Positions 25,635-39,162 of a DNA stretch of 64,000 nt are shown piece after piece. The notes below the pieces were generated by a model that saw nothing but the letters and a program-made list of their open reading frames with translations, made no database searches and was not told the origin of the DNA. Source of the DNA: Actinomyces viscosus (lineage in GTDB: Bacteria > Actinomycetota > Actinomycetes > Actinomycetales > Actinomycetaceae); assembly GCF_900637975.1 (NCBI RefSeq), contig NZ_LR134477.1, forward strand, positions 806,001 through 870,000, written 5' to 3'. A program made the translations under genes and the position numbers. Each line of letters begins with the position of its first letter. Within the stretch, counting starts at the first letter, position 1.

Positions 25635-26491
25635 GCACACCCGGCACACCTCTCATCGCCGTCACAGGCGCCACCGGGAAGATCGGCGGCGCAGTCGCCG
25701 AGCAGCTGCGCGATGCCGGTCTCGCCCCACGGCTCCTGGTCCGGGACGTCTCCCGGGCTCCTGCATGGGCCGGCGACGTTCACGTCGCCGGGTACGGTGA
25801 CGAGCAGGCCGCGCGCAGAGCCCTGTCCGACGTCGAGATCCTGTTCATGGTCTCCGCGGCCGAGTCCGAGGACCGCCTGGAGCAGCATCGCGCCTTTATC
25901 GCCGCTGCGGCACACGCCGGGGTCAGGCACGTGGTGTACACGTCTTTCCTGGGAGCCTCCCCGCACGCGACCTTCACCCTTGACCGTACCCACTGGTACA
26001 CCGAGGAGGCCCTGCGAGACTCCGGGATGGGGTACACGTTCCTGCGCGACTCCTTCTACACCGACTTCTTCATCGAGATCGCGGCCGAGGGCTCCATCAC
26101 CGGCCCCGCCGGCAACGGAAGAGTCGGAGCGGTGGCGAGGGCCGACGTCGCCTCCGCCGCGGCAGCGATCCTCAAGGATCTTGCTGCCGGTGAGCGGCGC
26201 CATGACGGCGTCACCTACGACCTCACCGGTCCGCAGGCCTTCACCATGGAGGAGGCCGCCCGGATCATCACGGAGGCGACTGGCAGGAGGACGGTCTACC
26301 GTCAGGAGACCGTCGAGGAGGCCTACGCCTCCCGCGCTCACTACGACGTTCCCGACTGGGAGAAGGACGCCTGGGTGAGCACCTATACCGCCATCGCCGC
26401 CGGTGAGCTCGACGTCGTCTCGGACGCCGTCGAGCGGCTGACCGGCAGGCGGCCCCTCAGCCTGCGCGACCTGCTTACGCAGGGTCATTAA
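25631..26491 (+). CDS. NmrA/QorB-like NAD(P)-binding protein
   Basis: This 286-residue atypical short-chain dehydrogenase has the Rossmann motif VTGATGKIGGAVAEQL at 11-26. HVVYTSFLGASP, TLDRTHWYTEEALRDSGMGY and FLRDSFYTDFF match the NmrA/QorB-type quinone reductase group. No Tyr-x3-Lys catalytic pair is evident, as expected for this branch, which acts as a redox sensor or quinone reductase using NADPH. It is translationally coupled to the membrane protein before it. Its end overlaps the convergent GH16 gene by 4 bp, with no room for a separate terminator. Confidence 0.87.
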   Translation: MSTPGTPLIAVTGATGKIGGAVAEQLRDAGLAPRLLVRDVSRAPAWAGDVHVAGYGDEQAARRALSDVEILFMVSAAESEDRLEQHRAFIAAAAHAGVRHVVYTSFLGASPHATFTLDRTHWYTEEALRDSGMGYTFLRDSFYTDFFIEIAAEGSITGPAGNGRVGAVARADVASAAAAILKDLAAGERRHDGVTYDLTGPQAFTMEEAARIITEATGRRTVYRQETVEEAYASRAHYDVPDWEKDAWVSTYTAIAAGELDVVSDAVERLTGRRPLSLRDLLTQGH

Positions 26492-27351
26492 CCGTCCATC
26501 GCACGGACGACGATGTAGTCGATGTCCACCTGGGCCTGAGTGAAGCCCTCGTGGTTGAGTCGTCCCCGATGGATGCTTCCGGTGTGCGTGGTCATGCAGA
26601 TGTGGTACGAGGAGGCTGGGCCGAAGCAGGCGTCGAACTCCTGCTGCGATTCGGAACGCGGCACCTCGTGGTAGGGCTGGCCGTCGAAGAGGAAAAGAAT
26701 CCTCTCCGGAGTCCTCTCCATCCCGTAGGTGTGCCACTGGGTGAGATCGGGCCGCGGTGAGATGCCCAGGTTGCTTCCCTTGCCGCCCGCCTGGCCGAAG
26801 TGGACGGTCGACTCGGCGATACCGGTAGCGCTACCGCCGCCGTAGGTCTCGACGACATCGATCTCGCCTCCGTTCTTCTCGTCGTCCGCTCTCAACCAGA
26901 TCCCGGCGAACAGGCCCTCGTCCGACTGGGGGAAGCGCGCCCTGGTCTCCAGCGAGCCGTAGACGAAGGAGAAGAGCCCCTGCGTGGTGATGAAGGTCTG
27001 GTCGACGTAGCGGACGGTCTCCTCCTTGTCGAAGCGGTTCTGGAAGCCCTTGAGAGGAGTGGTGCGCTTGCGCCACAGGAGGTGCCCGACGCCGTCACTG
27101 ACGCTGTGGGTGTCATGCGTGAACACCCCCCAGTCGTAGCTCGTGCAGGACTCGGGCTCCGAGCGGTTGTCCCGCCAGCGGGAGGGGGAGAAATCGGGCC
27201 CCTGGGAGAACTGCTCGTCGAAGATGACGGAGCCGAAGCCGTGCGCCGGCTCGGCCGCGAGGACGGGTGAGGGGGCGAGCAGGCCGGCAGCGGCCAGTCC
27301 GGTCCCGGCGCCGAGGCCGGTGATGATTGAACGTCGAGTGGGGAGAGTCAT
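26488..27351 (-). CDS. Secreted glycoside hydrolase family 16 enzyme
   Basis: The 287-residue protein has a Tat-type signal (TRRSIITGLGAGTGLAAAGLL, cleavage probably after AAA near 33). The GH16 beta-sandwich carries the catalytic motif GEIDVVETYG with E163, D165 and E168. FGSVIFDEQFS at the front, FVYGSLETRARFP, and GMERTPERILFLFDGQPYHE are typical of the fold. GH16 enzymes cut beta-1,3/1,4-glucans, agars or related polymers; the target is not clear. Export suggests attack on plaque or dietary glucans or on the cell's own polysaccharide. AAGGA lies 5 nt before the ATG. Confidence 0.9.
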   Translation of the reverse strand: MTLPTRRSIITGLGAGTGLAAAGLLAPSPVLAAEPAHGFGSVIFDEQFSQGPDFSPSRWRDNRSEPESCTSYDWGVFTHDTHSVSDGVGHLLWRKRTTPLKGFQNRFDKEETVRYVDQTFITTQGLFSFVYGSLETRARFPQSDEGLFAGIWLRADDEKNGGEIDVVETYGGGSATGIAESTVHFGQAGGKGSNLGISPRPDLTQWHTYGMERTPERILFLFDGQPYHEVPRSESQQEFDACFGPASSYHICMTTHTGSIHRGRLNHEGFTQAQVDIDYIVVRAMDG

Positions 27352-27740
27352 GTCATTCCTTGCTTGAGAAGAAGTCGCTGACGCAGCAGCAACCCGGGTC
27401 CTTACCTGCCTTGCGACATCGTTCAGGTCTCAATCGGGCTCAGATGGATCCGGCACTCACTTCTCAAGCTCTCGACATGTTGTGACGATCTCGCTGCTCA
27501 ACGTCTGATGACGCCGCGGCATTGGAGCAAGAGTATGACATTGTTACGGAGTTTCTGTAGATGGGGACATTCCCTCTTGCGGTCCGTGCCGGGCGCTGGG
27601 CCGATTCACCCCACCTTGGCGTGACCTTCGTCTCGGAGAGTCCTTCGGTTCTGTCGCGCGGAGCCCGTCGCGGCGACGTAAACTTACGGTCGACCAACAT
27701 CCTTTAAGTCCGTCCAGAGAGGCGGGGAAGGAGGCCTGAA
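27352..27740 (+). promoter_or_regulatory. GH16/pyr intergenic region with PyrR binding loop
   Basis: This 389-bp divergent region is AT-richer than its surroundings (for example 27520-27560) and holds promoters for both sides. TAAACT at 27679-27684 is a likely pyr -10 box. The leader near 27705-27725 reads AAGTCCGTCCAGAGAGGCGG. Its CCAGAGAGG core matches the PyrR RNA-binding-loop consensus and can fold as CCGUC-CAGAGA-GGCGG. The ribosome site AAGGAGG (27728-27734) follows within a few bases. PyrR bound to this loop could hide it, as described for mycobacterial pyrR. Confidence 0.65.
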
Positions 27741-28412
27741 ATGGCCGAACGTTTGTCAGGCGCCACCGGCGCACCATCCTCGGGCAAGGAGATCCTCGGG
27801 CCTCCCGAGATAGCCCGTTCCCTGTTCCGCATTGCGCACGAGATCCTGGAGCGCAACCACGGGGCTCAGGACGTCGTCGTCCTGGGGATCCCCAGCGGGG
27901 GAGTGCCTCTGGCGCACCGACTCGTTGAGGCGCTGGCCGTTGCGTCGAACGAGGGGGCGCAGCAGACCGAGCCGGCGGATCGGCCGAAGAGGGCCAGCGC
28001 AGGGGTTCCGGTCGGCACCCTGGACATCACCATGTACCGCGACGATCTGGGACGTCACCCCATCCGCGTGCCTCGTCCCACCGAGATCCCCCAGGGGGGT
28101 ATTGACGGCAGGATCGTCATCCTGGTCGACGACGTCCTCTACTCGGGGCGCACGATCCGGGCCGCCCTCGACGCCCTGGGCGCCATCGGGCGCCCCCGGG
28201 CCGTGCAGCTGGCCACCCTTGTCGACCGTGGCCACCGGGAGCTGCCCATCCGGGCCGACTACGTGGGCAAGAACCTGCCGACGTCCCGTGCGGAGAAGGT
28301 CGTGGTCTCTCTGACCGAGCTCGGCGCCTCCACCGACGCCGTCACCATCGTTCCCGCAGACGTCCCCACTGAGCGCTCAAGCGAGCGCACCGACCAGGAG
28401 GCCACCCGATGA
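27741..28412 (+). CDS. pyrR: Pyrimidine operon regulator / uracil phosphoribosyltransferase PyrR
   Basis: This 223-residue PRTase-fold protein senses UMP/UTP and binds pyr mRNA; it also has weak uracil phosphoribosyltransferase activity. The PRPP motif is [13 protein letters not shown]. Family blocks [51 protein letters not shown] and [14 protein letters not shown] are present. It is about 35 residues longer than usual because of a hydrophilic insert ([18 protein letters not shown]) and a C-terminal tail. The start has AAGGAGG 6 nt upstream. It is the first gene of the pyr operon and overlaps pyrB by 4 nt. Confidence 0.96.
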   Translation: MAERLSGATGAPSSGKEILGPPEIARSLFRIAHEILERNHGAQDVVVLGIPSGGVPLAHRLVEALAVASNEGAQQTEPADRPKRASAGVPVGTLDITMYRDDLGRHPIRVPRPTEIPQGGIDGRIVILVDDVLYSGRTIRAALDALGAIGRPRAVQLATLVDRGHRELPIRADYVGKNLPTSRAEKVVVSLTELGASTDAVTIVPADVPTERSSERTDQEATR

Positions 28413-29398
28413 AGCACCTGCTCTCCGCCAAGGACCTGACCCACGACGAGGCGGTCATGGTCCTGGACACCGCCGAGGCCATGGCCGCGACCCAGAGCCG
28501 CGCGGTCAAGAAGCTTCCCACCTTGCGCGGTAAGACCGTGGTCAACCTCTTCTTCGAGGACTCCACCCGTACCCGCCTGTCCTTCGAGGCGGCCGCCAAG
28601 CGCCTGAGCGCCGACGTCATCAACTTCTCGGCCAAGGGATCCTCGCTGTCCAAGGGGGAGTCCCTCAAGGACACCGCCCAGACGATCATGGCCATGGGGG
28701 CGGACGCCGTCGTCGTGCGCCACTCGGCCTGCGGCGCCGCGCACCTGCTGGCCCACGCCGGCTGGATCAACGTGCCCGTGCTCAACGCCGGCGACGGCAC
28801 CCACCAGCACCCCACGCAGGCGCTTCTGGACGCCATGACCCTGCGCCGCTGGTACGTCCCCGGTGCACCCGGCACCGCGGACGGCAGCCCCGCCCCGCAG
28901 GGACGAGACCTGGAAGGAGCCCGTGTCATCATCGTCGGAGACGTCCTGCACTCCCGGGTGGCCCGCTCCAACGTGGACCTCCTGACGACGCTCGGTGCCG
29001 AGGTCACCCTCGTGGCGCCTCCGACGCTGCTGCCCATCGGCATGGAGAGCTGGCCCTGCGAGGTCTCCTACAACCTCGACGAGGCGATCGAGGCGGTCCA
29101 GCCCGACGCCGTCATGATGCTGCGGGTCCAGCGCGAGCGCATGAGCGCCGCAGGCGGCGGCTTCTTCCCCAGCCCTGCCGAGTACTCCAGCGTCTACGGC
29201 CTCAACTCCGCCCGTCGCCGGGCCATGCCGGAGCACGCCATCGTCATGCACCCCGGCCCCATGAACCGCGGCCTCGAGATCACCGCCGAGGCCGCCGACG
29301 ACCCCCGCTCGCGCATCATCGAGCAGGTCGGCAACGGCGTCTCCGTACGCATGGCCGCCCTCTACCTCCTCCTCGCTGACGAAGGGAACCAGCTGTGA
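28409..29398 (+). CDS. pyrB: Aspartate carbamoyltransferase catalytic subunit
   Basis: The 329-residue enzyme joins carbamoyl phosphate and aspartate. The carbamoyl-phosphate motif [13 protein letters not shown] is intact, with [47 protein letters not shown] and the C-terminal [13 protein letters not shown]. No pyrI lies nearby, so it should work as an unregulated trimer or with PyrC. A short insert ([14 protein letters not shown]) follows the HPTQ motif. It overlaps both neighbours by 4 nt (ATGA, GTGA). Confidence 0.97.
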   Translation: MKHLLSAKDLTHDEAVMVLDTAEAMAATQSRAVKKLPTLRGKTVVNLFFEDSTRTRLSFEAAAKRLSADVINFSAKGSSLSKGESLKDTAQTIMAMGADAVVVRHSACGAAHLLAHAGWINVPVLNAGDGTHQHPTQALLDAMTLRRWYVPGAPGTADGSPAPQGRDLEGARVIIVGDVLHSRVARSNVDLLTTLGAEVTLVAPPTLLPIGMESWPCEVSYNLDEAIEAVQPDAVMMLRVQRERMSAAGGGFFPSPAEYSSVYGLNSARRRAMPEHAIVMHPGPMNRGLEITAEAADDPRSRIIEQVGNGVSVRMAALYLLLADEGNQL

Positions 29399-30717
29399 CC
29401 TCCCACCTCCTGACCGGTGTCCGCCCCTACGGCGAGGACCCCACCGACATCCTCATCACCGACGGCACCATCACCGCCATTGGCCCCGACGCCTCAGCGA
29501 AGGCCCCCGCCGACGCCGTGCGACACGACCTGAACGGGCTCATCGCCCTGCCCGGGCTCGTCGACATCCACACCCACCTGCGTGAGCCGGGTGGGGAGTC
29601 CGCCGAGACCGTCTACACCGGCACCCGGGCCGCAGCCGCCGGCGGCTACACCGCCGTCTTCGCGATGGCGAACACCACCCCCGTGCAGGACAGCGCCGGC
29701 GTCGTCGAGCAGGTCCTGCGGCTGGGGCGCGAGGCCGGCTGGGTGGACGTCCAGCCGGTCGGCGCCGTCTCCGCCGGCCTGGCCGGTGAGCACCTGTCCG
29801 ACATGGGCGCCATGGCCGCCTCCGCCGCCCGGGTGCGGGTCTTCTCCGACGACGGCAAGTGCGTCTCAGACCCGGTTCTCATGCGCCGGGCGCTGGAGTA
29901 CGTCAAGTCCTTCGACGGCGTCATCGCCCAGCACGCCCAGGATCCCCGCCTCACCGAGGGCTCCCAGATGCACGAGGGCGTCGTCTCCGCCGAGCTGGGC
30001 CTGCGCGGATGGCCGGCCGTGGCCGAGGAGTCGATCATCGCCCGTGACGTCCTGCTGGCCGAGCACGTCGGCTCGCGCCTGCACGTGTGCCACCTGTCCA
30101 CCGCGGGCAGCGTCGACATCATCCGCTGGGCCAAGGCCCGAGGAATCAACGTCACGGCCGAGGTGACCCCGCACCACCTCCTGCTGACCGATGAGATGGC
30201 CCGCACCTACTCACCCCTGTACAAGGTCAACCCGCCGCTGCGCACGGCCGAGGACGTCGAGGCCGTTCGCCAGGCCCTGGCCGACGGCACCATCGACGTG
30301 GTCGGCACCGACCACGCCCCCCACCCGCTGGAGGACAAGGACTGCGAGTGGCAGGCCGGAGCCTTCGGCATGACGGGTCTGGAGACCGCGCTGAGCGTCC
30401 TGATCGAGACGATGGTGAGCACCGGCCGCATGACCTGGCGAGACATCGCCAGGTCCATGTCCTCGGCGCCGGCCCGCATCGGTCGCCTGACCGACCAGGG
30501 GCAGGGGCTTGAGGTCGGCGCCCCGGCCAACATCACGGTGGTGGACCCCGAGGTGCGTCGCACCGTCGACGGCTCCGCCCAGTGGACCAGCTCCACCAAC
30601 ACCCCCTACGCGGGCATGGAGCTGCCGGGGCAGGTCATGGCCACCTTCCTCCACGGCCGCCCCACCGTCGTGGACGGGGCACCCGTCGAGGCTCCTGCCG
30701 GCTCGGCCCATGCCTGA
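29395..30717 (+). CDS. pyrC: Dihydroorotase
   Basis: This 440-residue class I dihydroorotase closes carbamoyl-aspartate to dihydroorotate. The zinc motif [15 protein letters not shown] is clear. Further metal or substrate residues lie in [36 protein letters not shown] and [14 protein letters not shown]. It begins at GTG 29395 overlapping pyrB, and its last 8 nt overlap carA. Coupling along the operon is tight. Confidence 0.97.
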   Translation: MTSHLLTGVRPYGEDPTDILITDGTITAIGPDASAKAPADAVRHDLNGLIALPGLVDIHTHLREPGGESAETVYTGTRAAAAGGYTAVFAMANTTPVQDSAGVVEQVLRLGREAGWVDVQPVGAVSAGLAGEHLSDMGAMAASAARVRVFSDDGKCVSDPVLMRRALEYVKSFDGVIAQHAQDPRLTEGSQMHEGVVSAELGLRGWPAVAEESIIARDVLLAEHVGSRLHVCHLSTAGSVDIIRWAKARGINVTAEVTPHHLLLTDEMARTYSPLYKVNPPLRTAEDVEAVRQALADGTIDVVGTDHAPHPLEDKDCEWQAGAFGMTGLETALSVLIETMVSTGRMTWRDIARSMSSAPARIGRLTDQGQGLEVGAPANITVVDPEVRRTVDGSAQWTSSTNTPYAGMELPGQVMATFLHGRPTVVDGAPVEAPAGSAHA

Positions 30718-31933
30718 GTCGACCCACCGCCCAGCCGCCCTCCTCGTCCTGGAGGACGGCTGGGCCCTGCGGGGCCGTAGCTACGGGGCTCAAGGACGCA
30801 CCATCGGGGAGATCGTCTTCTCCACCGGGATGACTGGGTACCAGGAGACCCTCACCGACCCCTCCTACCACCGCCAGATCGTGGTGCAGACCGCACCGCA
30901 TATCGGCAACACCGGGGTCAATGACGAGGACGCCGAGTCCCACCGCATCTGGGTGGCCGGGTACGTCGTGCGCGAGCCCGCCCGGCGCGCCTCGAGCTGG
31001 AGGTCCCGTCGGGAGCTGGAGGACGACCTGCGCGCCGCCGGTATCGTCGGGCTCTGCGAGGTCGACACCCGGGCCCTGACCCGGCACCTGCGCGAGGCCG
31101 GCGCCATGCGCGGCGGCATCTTCTCCGGGGATGCCCTGCCGGCCGGCGCCACCGACCCTGGTGGCCCCAGCCAGGCCTGCATCGACATCTGCCTGGAGGC
31201 GGTGCGCAGCGAGCCGCCCATGACCGGCCGTGCCCTGGCCGCCGAGGTGACGACTCCCTCGGGCTACGTCGTCGAGCCCAGCGGGCCGACCGAGGGGAGC
31301 GAGCCGGTCGCGGTCCTGGCAGCCATCGACCTGGGCATCAAGTCGCGCACCCCGTGGCAGCTCGCCGAGCGCGGTGTGCGTGTCCACGTCCTGCCCCAGT
31401 CCACGACTCTCTCCGAGATCCTTGCCCTCAGGCCCGACGGGGTCCTGTTCTCCAACGGCCCCGGAGACCCAGGAACCGCCGACGCCGAGATCGCGCTCCT
31501 CCGGGGCGTGCTCGACGCCGGCATCCCCTTCTTCGGCATCTGCCTGGGCAACCAGCTCCTGGGACGGGCCCTGGGCTACGGCACCTACAAGCTCGCCTAC
31601 GGGCACCGAGGCGTCAACCAGCCCGTCCTGGACCGCGCCACCGGCAAGGTGGAGATCACCGCCCACAACCACGGCTTCGCCGTCGACGCGCCGACCGACG
31701 CCCCTTCCGTCGCTCCCTTCGACAACGGTCGATACGGGCGGGTGGAGGTCTCGCACCTGGGACTCAACGACGGTGTCGTCGAAGGACTGCGGGCACTGGA
31801 CCTGCCGGCCTTCTCCGTGCAGTACCACCCTGAGGCGGCCGCCGGCCCCCACGACGCCGAGCACCTCTTCGACCGATTCATCCGCCTCATGCGGGAGCAC
31901 CGCCAGGGCCAGGACCGCGAGGACACGAACTGA
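30710..31933 (+). CDS. carA: Carbamoyl-phosphate synthase small (glutaminase) chain
   Basis: The 407-residue glutaminase subunit delivers ammonia to CarB. The N-terminal domain has [15 protein letters not shown] and GGIFSG. The class I amidotransferase domain has [10 protein letters not shown], the nucleophile in [12 protein letters not shown], and the His/Glu pair in [15 protein letters not shown] 30710 ([17 protein letters not shown]) was chosen because it aligns with the family start and overlaps pyrC by only 8 nt. carB follows after 1 nt. Confidence 0.97.
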   Translation: MPESTHRPAALLVLEDGWALRGRSYGAQGRTIGEIVFSTGMTGYQETLTDPSYHRQIVVQTAPHIGNTGVNDEDAESHRIWVAGYVVREPARRASSWRSRRELEDDLRAAGIVGLCEVDTRALTRHLREAGAMRGGIFSGDALPAGATDPGGPSQACIDICLEAVRSEPPMTGRALAAEVTTPSGYVVEPSGPTEGSEPVAVLAAIDLGIKSRTPWQLAERGVRVHVLPQSTTLSEILALRPDGVLFSNGPGDPGTADAEIALLRGVLDAGIPFFGICLGNQLLGRALGYGTYKLAYGHRGVNQPVLDRATGKVEITAHNHGFAVDAPTDAPSVAPFDNGRYGRVEVSHLGLNDGVVEGLRALDLPAFSVQYHPEAAAGPHDAEHLFDRFIRLMREHRQGQDREDTN

Positions 31934-31934
31934 C

Positions 31935-35281
<3,347 letters not shown>

Positions 35282-35285
<4 letters not shown>

Positions 35286-36166
35286 GCCCCGCCGCATCTC
35301 ACCAGCCCGGTCAGCCCCGGAGCCCTTTCGGAGCCCGCCTGGCTGATGCCATGGATGACCGGGGGCCCCTGTGCGTCGGGATCGACCCTCACCCGAGCCT
35401 GCTTGAGCAGTGGGGTCTGAGCGACTCGGCCGCCGGGCTGCGGGACTTCGCCCTGCGAACCGTCGACGCGGTCGGCGGGCGCGTGGCCGCCGTCAAGCCG
35501 CAGTCCGCCTTCTTCGAGCGCCACGGCAGTGCCGGCATCGCTGTCCTTGAGGAGACCCTGGCGGCCCTGCGCGACGTGGGCACCCTGTCCGTCCTCGACG
35601 TCAAACGGGGCGACATCGGCTCCACGATGGCCGGTTACGCCCAGGCCTACCTGTCCGACGGCGCGCCCCTGGCCGCCGACTCCATCACGGTCTCTCCCTA
35701 CCTGGGCTACGGCTCCCTGGCCCCGGCACTGGACCTGGCGCAGGCCCGAGGACGTGGCGTCTTCGTCCTGGCCCTGACCTCCAACCCCGAGGGAGCCGCC
35801 GTCCAGCACGCCGTCAACGGCGAGCAGGCCGTGGCCGCCGGCGTCGTCGAGGGCGTGACCGCGTCCAACGCGACGGCGAGCGGCGAGGGCAGACTCGGCA
35901 GCATCGGACTGGTCCTCGGCGCTACCGTCGGAGAGGCCGTCTCCCGACTGGGAATCGACCTGCTGCGCGCCAACGGCCCGCTGCTGGCACCAGGCGTCGG
36001 TGCGCAAGGCGCGGGTCCCGCCGAGCTGGAGTCCGTCTTCGGACCGGCTCGCCGTCATGTCCTGGCCTCCACCTCACGTGGGGTTCTCAAGGCGGGCCCC
36101 TCCATCGAGGCACTGCGGACCGCGGCGCTCACAGCGACGCACGAGGCGGCGACGGCGCTTCGCTGA
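35282..36166 (+). CDS. pyrF: Orotidine 5'-phosphate decarboxylase (type 2)
   Basis: The 294-residue TIM-barrel enzyme makes UMP from OMP. The type 2 signature is [27 protein letters not shown] and [14 protein letters not shown] (catalytic Lys/Asp). [10 protein letters not shown] and [12 protein letters not shown] complete the phosphate site. It is the last gene of the pyr set; pyrD and pyrE are not in the window. The N-terminal 15 residues are a polar extension. mihF follows after 153 bp with its own promoter. Confidence 0.96.
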
Positions 36167-36202
36167 GGTTGTCCCGACGCAGATCCGCCACCGCCCGAGC
36201 GT

Positions 36203-36276
36203 GTGTTCGGGAACACGAAGTCGGTGTCGGAATACCGGCCCCTGCGAATGCGAGTGCACCCAACCCGACTTATACT
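36203..36276 (+). promoter_or_regulatory. mihF promoter region with palindrome
   Basis: A perfect 14-bp palindrome-type element GTGTTC-GG-GAACAC lies at 36203-36216, and TATACT at 36271-36276 is a good -10 box about 44 nt before the mihF ATG. The palindrome may be an operator or a weak pyrF terminator. Confidence 0.5.
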
Positions 36277-36319
36277 TGTGGTGCGGGTCACTGGAGTTGG
36301 ACCGGGGGAGGAGACCACC

Positions 36320-36631
36320 ATGACGCTTCCTACACTGACACCTGAGCAACGGGCTCAGGCACTGGAGAAGGCCGCCGCTGCACGCTCGCAGCGCGCTCGA
36401 ATCAAGTCCGAGCTCAAGAGCGGAGAGCTCAAGCTCTCCGAGTTCTTCGTCGCCTCAGACACCGACGAGGTCCTGGGCAAGATGAAGGTCAGGGCACTGC
36501 TCGTCTCCCTCCCACGCGTAGGGACCACCACGGCCGACGCCATTCTCTCCGACGTGCACATCGCCGAGTCCCGGCGGGTGCGCGGCCTGGGGGCGAACCA
36601 GCGGGCGGCACTGGTAGAGCGTTTCGGCTGA
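36320..36631 (+). CDS. mihF: Actinobacterial integration host factor mIHF
   Basis: The 103-residue nucleoid-associated protein bends DNA and is essential in mycobacteria. The long N-terminal helix is LTPEQRAQALEKAAAARSQR. The helix-two-turn-helix region is MKVRALLVSLPRVGTTTAD, then SRRVRGLGANQRAALVERF. GGGGGAGGAG precedes the ATG. The conserved position between pyrF and gmk matches other actinobacteria. Confidence 0.95.
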   Translation: MTLPTLTPEQRAQALEKAAAARSQRARIKSELKSGELKLSEFFVASDTDEVLGKMKVRALLVSLPRVGTTTADAILSDVHIAESRRVRGLGANQRAALVERFG

Positions 36632-36701
36632 GACCTCCGACAAGACACCTGATGAGACAACCGGGTCGTGCCTGCGGCGCCCGGTCGGTCATGATGTGAC
36701 C

Positions 36702-37295
36702 ATGACCGACGCCGTTGCCACCAACTCATCCGCCCCTGCCCTTGCTCGCCTCACCGTTTTGGCGGGCCCCACGGCGGTGGGCAAGGGCACCGTCGTCACC
36801 GAGCTGCGCAGACGTCACCCCGACCTCTTCGTCTCGATCTCCGCCACCACCCGCAAGCCCCGCCCTGGCGAGGTCGACGGCGTGCACTACTACTTCGTCA
36901 CCGCCGAGGAGTTCGACTCGCTCGTGGCGACCGGCCAGATGCTGGAGTGGGCACTGGTCCACGGGGTACACCGTTACGGCACCCCCCGCGGACCTGTGCA
37001 GGACCAGCTCGACGCCGGACGTCCCGCGCTCCTGGAGATCGACCTGGCCGGCGCTCGTCAGGTCCGCCAGGCCATGCCGCAGGCGCGGCTCGTCTTCCTC
37101 GCGCCGCCGAGCTGGGACGAGCTCGTCCGCAGGCTCGCGGGTCGCGGCACGGAGGACTCCCAGGAGCAGCAGCGGCGCCTGGTCACAGCGCGCACCGAGA
37201 TGGATGCGGCGGACGAGTTCGATCACGTCGTCATCAACGACACCGTGGCGAGTGCCACCACTGAGCTCGAGAGACTCATGGGACTCGGCAGTTAG
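36702..37295 (+). CDS. gmk: Guanylate kinase
   Basis: The 197-residue kinase converts GMP to GDP. The P-loop is AGPTAVGKGTV; GMP-binding blocks are SISATTRKPRPGEVDGVHYYF and EWALVHGVHRYGTPRGPV, then LLEIDLAGARQVRQ. The ATG at 36702 is preferred; a GTG six bases earlier would add two residues. RpoZ follows 45 bp on, and a TAGAAT box overlapping the gmk stop probably drives it. Confidence 0.96.
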   Translation: MTDAVATNSSAPALARLTVLAGPTAVGKGTVVTELRRRHPDLFVSISATTRKPRPGEVDGVHYYFVTAEEFDSLVATGQMLEWALVHGVHRYGTPRGPVQDQLDAGRPALLEIDLAGARQVRQAMPQARLVFLAPPSWDELVRRLAGRGTEDSQEQQRRLVTARTEMDAADEFDHVVINDTVASATTELERLMGLGS

Positions 37296-37298
37296 AAT
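37293..37298 (+). promoter_or_regulatory. Probable rpoZ -10 box TAGAAT
   Basis: TAGAAT overlaps the gmk stop codon, with GAGACT 16 nt upstream as a modest -35. The transcript would start about 35 nt before the rpoZ ATG. Confidence 0.5.
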
Positions 37299-37340
37299 AT
37301 CGTGGCTCTGAACTATCGAGATTGAACCGGAGGCATGCAC

Positions 37341-37739
37341 ATGCTCGGAACCTCTCCCCAGCCCGAGGGCATCACCAACCCGCCGATCGATGACCTTCTG
37401 GAGAAGGTCGACTCCAAGTACGGGCTCGTGGTGGAGGCCGCCAAGCGCGCCCGCCAGATCAACACCTACACCCAGCAGCTCGAGGACAACCAGTTCGAGT
37501 TCTTCGGGCCGCTGGTCGACTCCGAGGTCGGTGAGAAGTCACTCGGCATCGCCCTGCGCGAGATCGCCGAGGACAAGCTGGAGGTCATCCCCGGGGACGT
37601 CGCCCGCGCTCGCCGCGCCGAGGCCGAGGAGGCCCGCCGTGCCGCCGAGGCCGACATGTTCAGCGACATCTCTCTGGACGCTCCTGTCTCCCTTGAGGAG
37701 GGGGAGACGCCCACCAGTCTCGACGATATCCAGTTCTGA
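37341..37739 (+). CDS. rpoZ: RNA polymerase omega subunit
   Basis: The 132-residue omega subunit supports assembly of the beta-prime subunit. The core shows [35 protein letters not shown] and [15 protein letters not shown]. The C-terminus has an acidic, Ala/Glu-rich tail ([15 protein letters not shown]) beyond the fold, as in other actinobacteria. ATG 37341 is favoured over 37335 because GGAGG then sits 7 nt upstream. coaBC starts 11 bp after its stop. Confidence 0.95.
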   Translation: MLGTSPQPEGITNPPIDDLLEKVDSKYGLVVEAAKRARQINTYTQQLEDNQFEFFGPLVDSEVGEKSLGIALREIAEDKLEVIPGDVARARRAEAEEARRAAEADMFSDISLDAPVSLEEGETPTSLDDIQF

Positions 37740-37750
37740 GCCACGCTCGT

Positions 37751-39094
37751 ATGGACGAGCTGCACACCGCTGCGAGTGAACGCGCCGCGACCGCCCACCC
37801 GGGGCCGCGGCGCGTCGTCGTCGGCGTGGCCGGGTCCATCGCCGCATACAAGGCCCCCTTCATCATCCGTCTGCTGCGTCAGGCCGGCCATGAGGTCAAG
37901 GTGGTGGCCACAGAGTCGGCGCTGCGTTTCATCGGCGCCCCGGCTCTGGCGGCCGTCAGCGGCCAGACCGTGTCCACTGGTGTCTTCGACGATCCGGCCG
38001 CGGTCGAGCACGTGGCCGTGGCCGAGTGGGCGGACCTCGTCCTGGTGGCTCCGGCGTCGGCGGACCTGCTGGCGCGGGTACGCGCAGGACGGGCGGACGA
38101 CATGCTCACCGCAACGATCCTGACCAGTCAGGCGCCCGTCATCCTGGCACCGGCCATGCACACCCAGATGTGGCTCAATCCCGCCACCCGGGATAACGTC
38201 TCCGTGCTGCGTGAGCGAGGACTGAGGGTCATCGAGCCGGACTCCGGCCGCCTGACCGGCAAGGACTCCGGGCTGGGTCGTCTGCCCGAGCCCGAGCAGA
38301 TCGTCTCCCGTGCCCTGGCCGTCCTGCAGCAGGTGCGCGGGAAGGAGGGCAAGGAGGGCGCCGCCGTCGAGCAAGGCGAGGGCGGCAGTCTCCTCAAGGG
38401 ACGGCACGTCGTCGTCTCCGCAGGCGGCACGCGTGAGCCGATCGACCCGGTGCGCTACCTCGGTAACCGGTCCTCCGGACGTCAGGGACTCGCGCTGGCG
38501 GTCGCCGCCGTCGAGCAGGGTGCCCGCGTCACGCTGGTGCAGGCGCACGTCGCCTCGGAGCTGCTCGACGCCCTGCCCCCGGAGGTCACCGTCGTCACCG
38601 CAGGCACCGCCCACGACATGCTCCACGCGGTGCGCGAGGCCGCCCGTGATGCCGACGCCGTCATCATGGCCGCGGCGGTCGCCGACTACCGGCCTGTCAA
38701 CGTCGCGGCCACCAAGATCAAGAAGCAGGTGCCGACCGCGTCGGACCGCGTGAGCGGCCCGACGATGTCCATTGAGCTCACCACCAACCCGGACATCCTG
38801 GCCGGCCTGGTGAGCGATCCACCTCGGGCGGCCCAGGTCGTCGTCGGTTTCGCCGCCGAGACCGGGGACGACGACGGCGACGCGCTCTTCCACGGCCGGG
38901 CCAAGGCCCGCCGCAAGGGGGCTCACCTCCTGGCGGTCAACGCGGTGGGGGAGGACCTCGGCTTCGGCGACGTTCCCAACGCCGTCGTGGTCCTTGACGC
39001 CCAGGGCTCGGAAGTGGCTCGCGGGCAGGGCAGCAAGACGGAGGTGGCCCGCCTTCTCATCTCCCTGACTGCAGAACTGGTCAACGGTTCCTGA
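37751..39094 (+). CDS. coaBC: Bifunctional phosphopantothenoylcysteine decarboxylase/synthetase
   Basis: The 447-residue enzyme carries two steps of coenzyme A synthesis. The N-terminal CoaC flavin domain has [20 protein letters not shown], the active His in [19 protein letters not shown], and the PxMN-type clamp [16 protein letters not shown]. The CoaB domain has [24 protein letters not shown] sequence, [11 protein letters not shown], and [29 protein letters not shown] departs slightly from PASANT. A charged linker ([16 protein letters not shown]) lies between the domains. The position after rpoZ is the standard order. Confidence 0.95.
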   Translation: MDELHTAASERAATAHPGPRRVVVGVAGSIAAYKAPFIIRLLRQAGHEVKVVATESALRFIGAPALAAVSGQTVSTGVFDDPAAVEHVAVAEWADLVLVAPASADLLARVRAGRADDMLTATILTSQAPVILAPAMHTQMWLNPATRDNVSVLRERGLRVIEPDSGRLTGKDSGLGRLPEPEQIVSRALAVLQQVRGKEGKEGAAVEQGEGGSLLKGRHVVVSAGGTREPIDPVRYLGNRSSGRQGLALAVAAVEQGARVTLVQAHVASELLDALPPEVTVVTAGTAHDMLHAVREAARDADAVIMAAAVADYRPVNVAATKIKKQVPTASDRVSGPTMSIELTTNPDILAGLVSDPPRAAQVVVGFAAETGDDDGDALFHGRAKARRKGAHLLAVNAVGEDLGFGDVPNAVVVLDAQGSEVARGQGSKTEVARLLISLTAELVNGS

Positions 39095-39150
39095 AAGGTC
39101 GCGGTGCACTTTCGTGGGTAACGCCACCATGGATCGCTGCCGGTGGTGAC

Positions 39151-39156
39151 TACGAT
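39151..39156 (+). promoter_or_regulatory. -10 box TACGAT, leaderless-type metK promoter
   Basis: TACGAT, six bases, then GTG 39163. No Shine-Dalgarno and no room for a riboswitch leader. Confidence 0.5.
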
Positions 39157-39162
39157 GGGCGG

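Noticed and set aside
36203-36216. Palindrome before mihF as a LexA (SOS) box
   Set aside because: The arms read GTGTTC/GAACAC, the reverse orientation of the actinobacterial CGAAC-N4-GTTCG box.
39095-39162. Possible SAM riboswitch before metK
   Set aside because: Only 68 bp separate coaBC and metK and a -10 box lies six bases from the start; no room for an aptamer.
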